Shown here: positions 5,860-6,174 of the stretch, in pieces
How the letters are laid out: the number at the start of each line of letters is the position of its first letter
Position numbering within the stretch: position 1 is the stretch's first letter
The notes under the pieces: generated by a model
Seen by the model: only the letters and a program-made list of their open reading frames with translations
What the model was told of the DNA's origin: nothing
The model's database searches: none
Program-made: the position numbers and the translations under genes
From: Betaproteobacteria bacterium
Lineage (GTDB): Bacteria; Pseudomonadota; Gammaproteobacteria; Burkholderiales; SG8-41
Length of the DNA: 6,174 nt
Direction of reading: 5' to 3'
Assembly: GCA_025353085.1 (NCBI GenBank)
Contig: JANXRI010000343.1
Coordinates: forward strand, 1 to 6,174

Positions 5860-5888
5860 GCTGCGCCGGGCGCGCGCGCGGCCGCGGT

Positions 5889-5894
5889 TATAAT
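5889..5894 (+). promoter_or_regulatory. Perfect TATAAT, possible -10 for the panE-like gene
   Basis: TATAAT follows a GC-rich run with alternating CG (about 5869-5880). No recognisable -35 lies 16-18 bp upstream. If used, it would give a leader of about 140 nt before the ATG at 6042, with its -35 area adjoining the minus-strand promoter of the Bug gene. An alternative -10-like AATAAT sits at 6018-6023, also without a clear -35. The rest of 5895-6041 holds no convincing gene. Confidence 0.3.
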
Positions 5895-6041
5895 TCGGTC
5901 CTCCGCGTCATAACCCTTCATTCGATCGAGCCGGGTCTATGACTTCGACGCATGGACCACACGGTCGCGGTATGACGTGCGTCTGCAGTTCGAAAGCCGA
6001 TATCATGCTCGGCACTGAATAATTTTTACCGGGGAGACTTC

Positions 6042-6174
6042 ATGAAAGTATGCATATTCGGCGCGGGCGCTGTCGGCGGCCACATTGCAACGCGGCTCGC
6101 CGCTGCCAAGGCGGACGAGATTTCGGTGGTTGCGCGCGGCGCGCAATTGCAGGCGATTCGTTCGCGCGGGCTGA
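6042..6174 (+). CDS. Ketopantoate reductase (PanE/ApbA) family protein, N-terminal part (3' end outside window)
   Basis: The reading frame stays open to the window edge, giving 44 whole codons. It begins MKVCIFGAGAVGGHIATRLA, a Rossmann nucleotide loop GxGxxG (residues 7-12) directly at the N-terminus, as in PanE/ApbA proteins. VVARGAQLQAI follows, where the Arg after the second strand is typical of NADPH use in this family. Members reduce 2-oxo acids; true PanE converts ketopantoate to pantoate for coenzyme A synthesis, but many paralogues act on other substrates, and the fragment cannot separate these. A strong ribosome-binding site GGGGAG (6031-6036) lies 5 nt before the ATG, which fixes the start. 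It is divergent from the second Bug gene; Bug genes and PanE-like reductases often neighbour one another in betaproteobacteria, from general experience. Confidence 0.85.
   Translation, partial: MKVCIFGAGAVGGHIATRLAAAKADEISVVARGAQLQAIRSRGL

Noticed and set aside
5869..5880. Alternating CG run that could adopt Z-DNA
   Set aside because: Too short and too expected in GC-rich sequence to claim a function.
5939..6022. 27-codon ORF (MTSTHGPHGRG...) upstream of the panE-like gene
   Set aside because: No Shine-Dalgarno and no recognisable sequence; not listed as a gene, only mentioned as part of the leader.

Overview
The window is GC-rich chromosomal DNA from a proteobacterium, most likely a betaproteobacterium of the Burkholderiales type. 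The main pointer is two orphan Bug/TctC-type periplasmic solute-binding proteins sitting beside small catabolic-type enzymes (an SDR, a cupin, a GlcG/HbpS protein), an arrangement typical of that group. This assignment is inferred from gene content and protein style; no rRNA or other marker gene is present.

Layout. Positions 2-340 (+) hold the C-terminal part of a CBS-domain protein cut by the window edge. A GlcG/HbpS-family protein (410-934, -) faces it and shares a 74-nt divergent promoter region with a two-gene set on +: a Bug binding protein (1009-1977) and an SDR oxidoreductase (2005-2754). On the same strand follow a small GIY-YIG protein (2779-3057), a cytosolic FKBP-type peptidyl-prolyl isomerase (3124-3465) and pyroglutamyl-peptidase I, pcp (3516-4130). 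Convergent to pcp, with 3' ends overlapping by 23 bp, is a cupin gene (4108-4695, -). Upstream of it on the same strand is a second Bug binding protein, best read as 4842-5801 from a GTG start. A 240-nt divergent spacer then leads to the first 44 codons of a ketopantoate-reductase (PanE/ApbA) family gene (6042-6174, +), cut by the window end.

How the genes fit together. The binding proteins should capture small carboxylates in the periplasm; no membrane TctA/TctB partner is in view. The SDR, cupin and GlcG-like proteins are plausible accessory catabolic functions, but no substrate can be read from the sequence. GIY-YIG, FKBP and Pcp look like housekeeping functions that happen to be collinear.

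Two non-coding structures stand out. (1) A 38-bp-period tandem duplication (3467-3540) copies the start region of pcp. It creates a 13-codon mini-ORF whose stop overlaps the pcp start codon as ATGA. (2) An AT-richer tract between the cupin and second Bug genes (4709-4840) is made almost wholly of 8-bp units. It folds into a near-continuous inverted repeat with arms of about 41 nt and a 3-nt loop. Neither is explained by the annotated genes. I found no tRNA, rRNA, CRISPR array, insertion sequence or phage gene.
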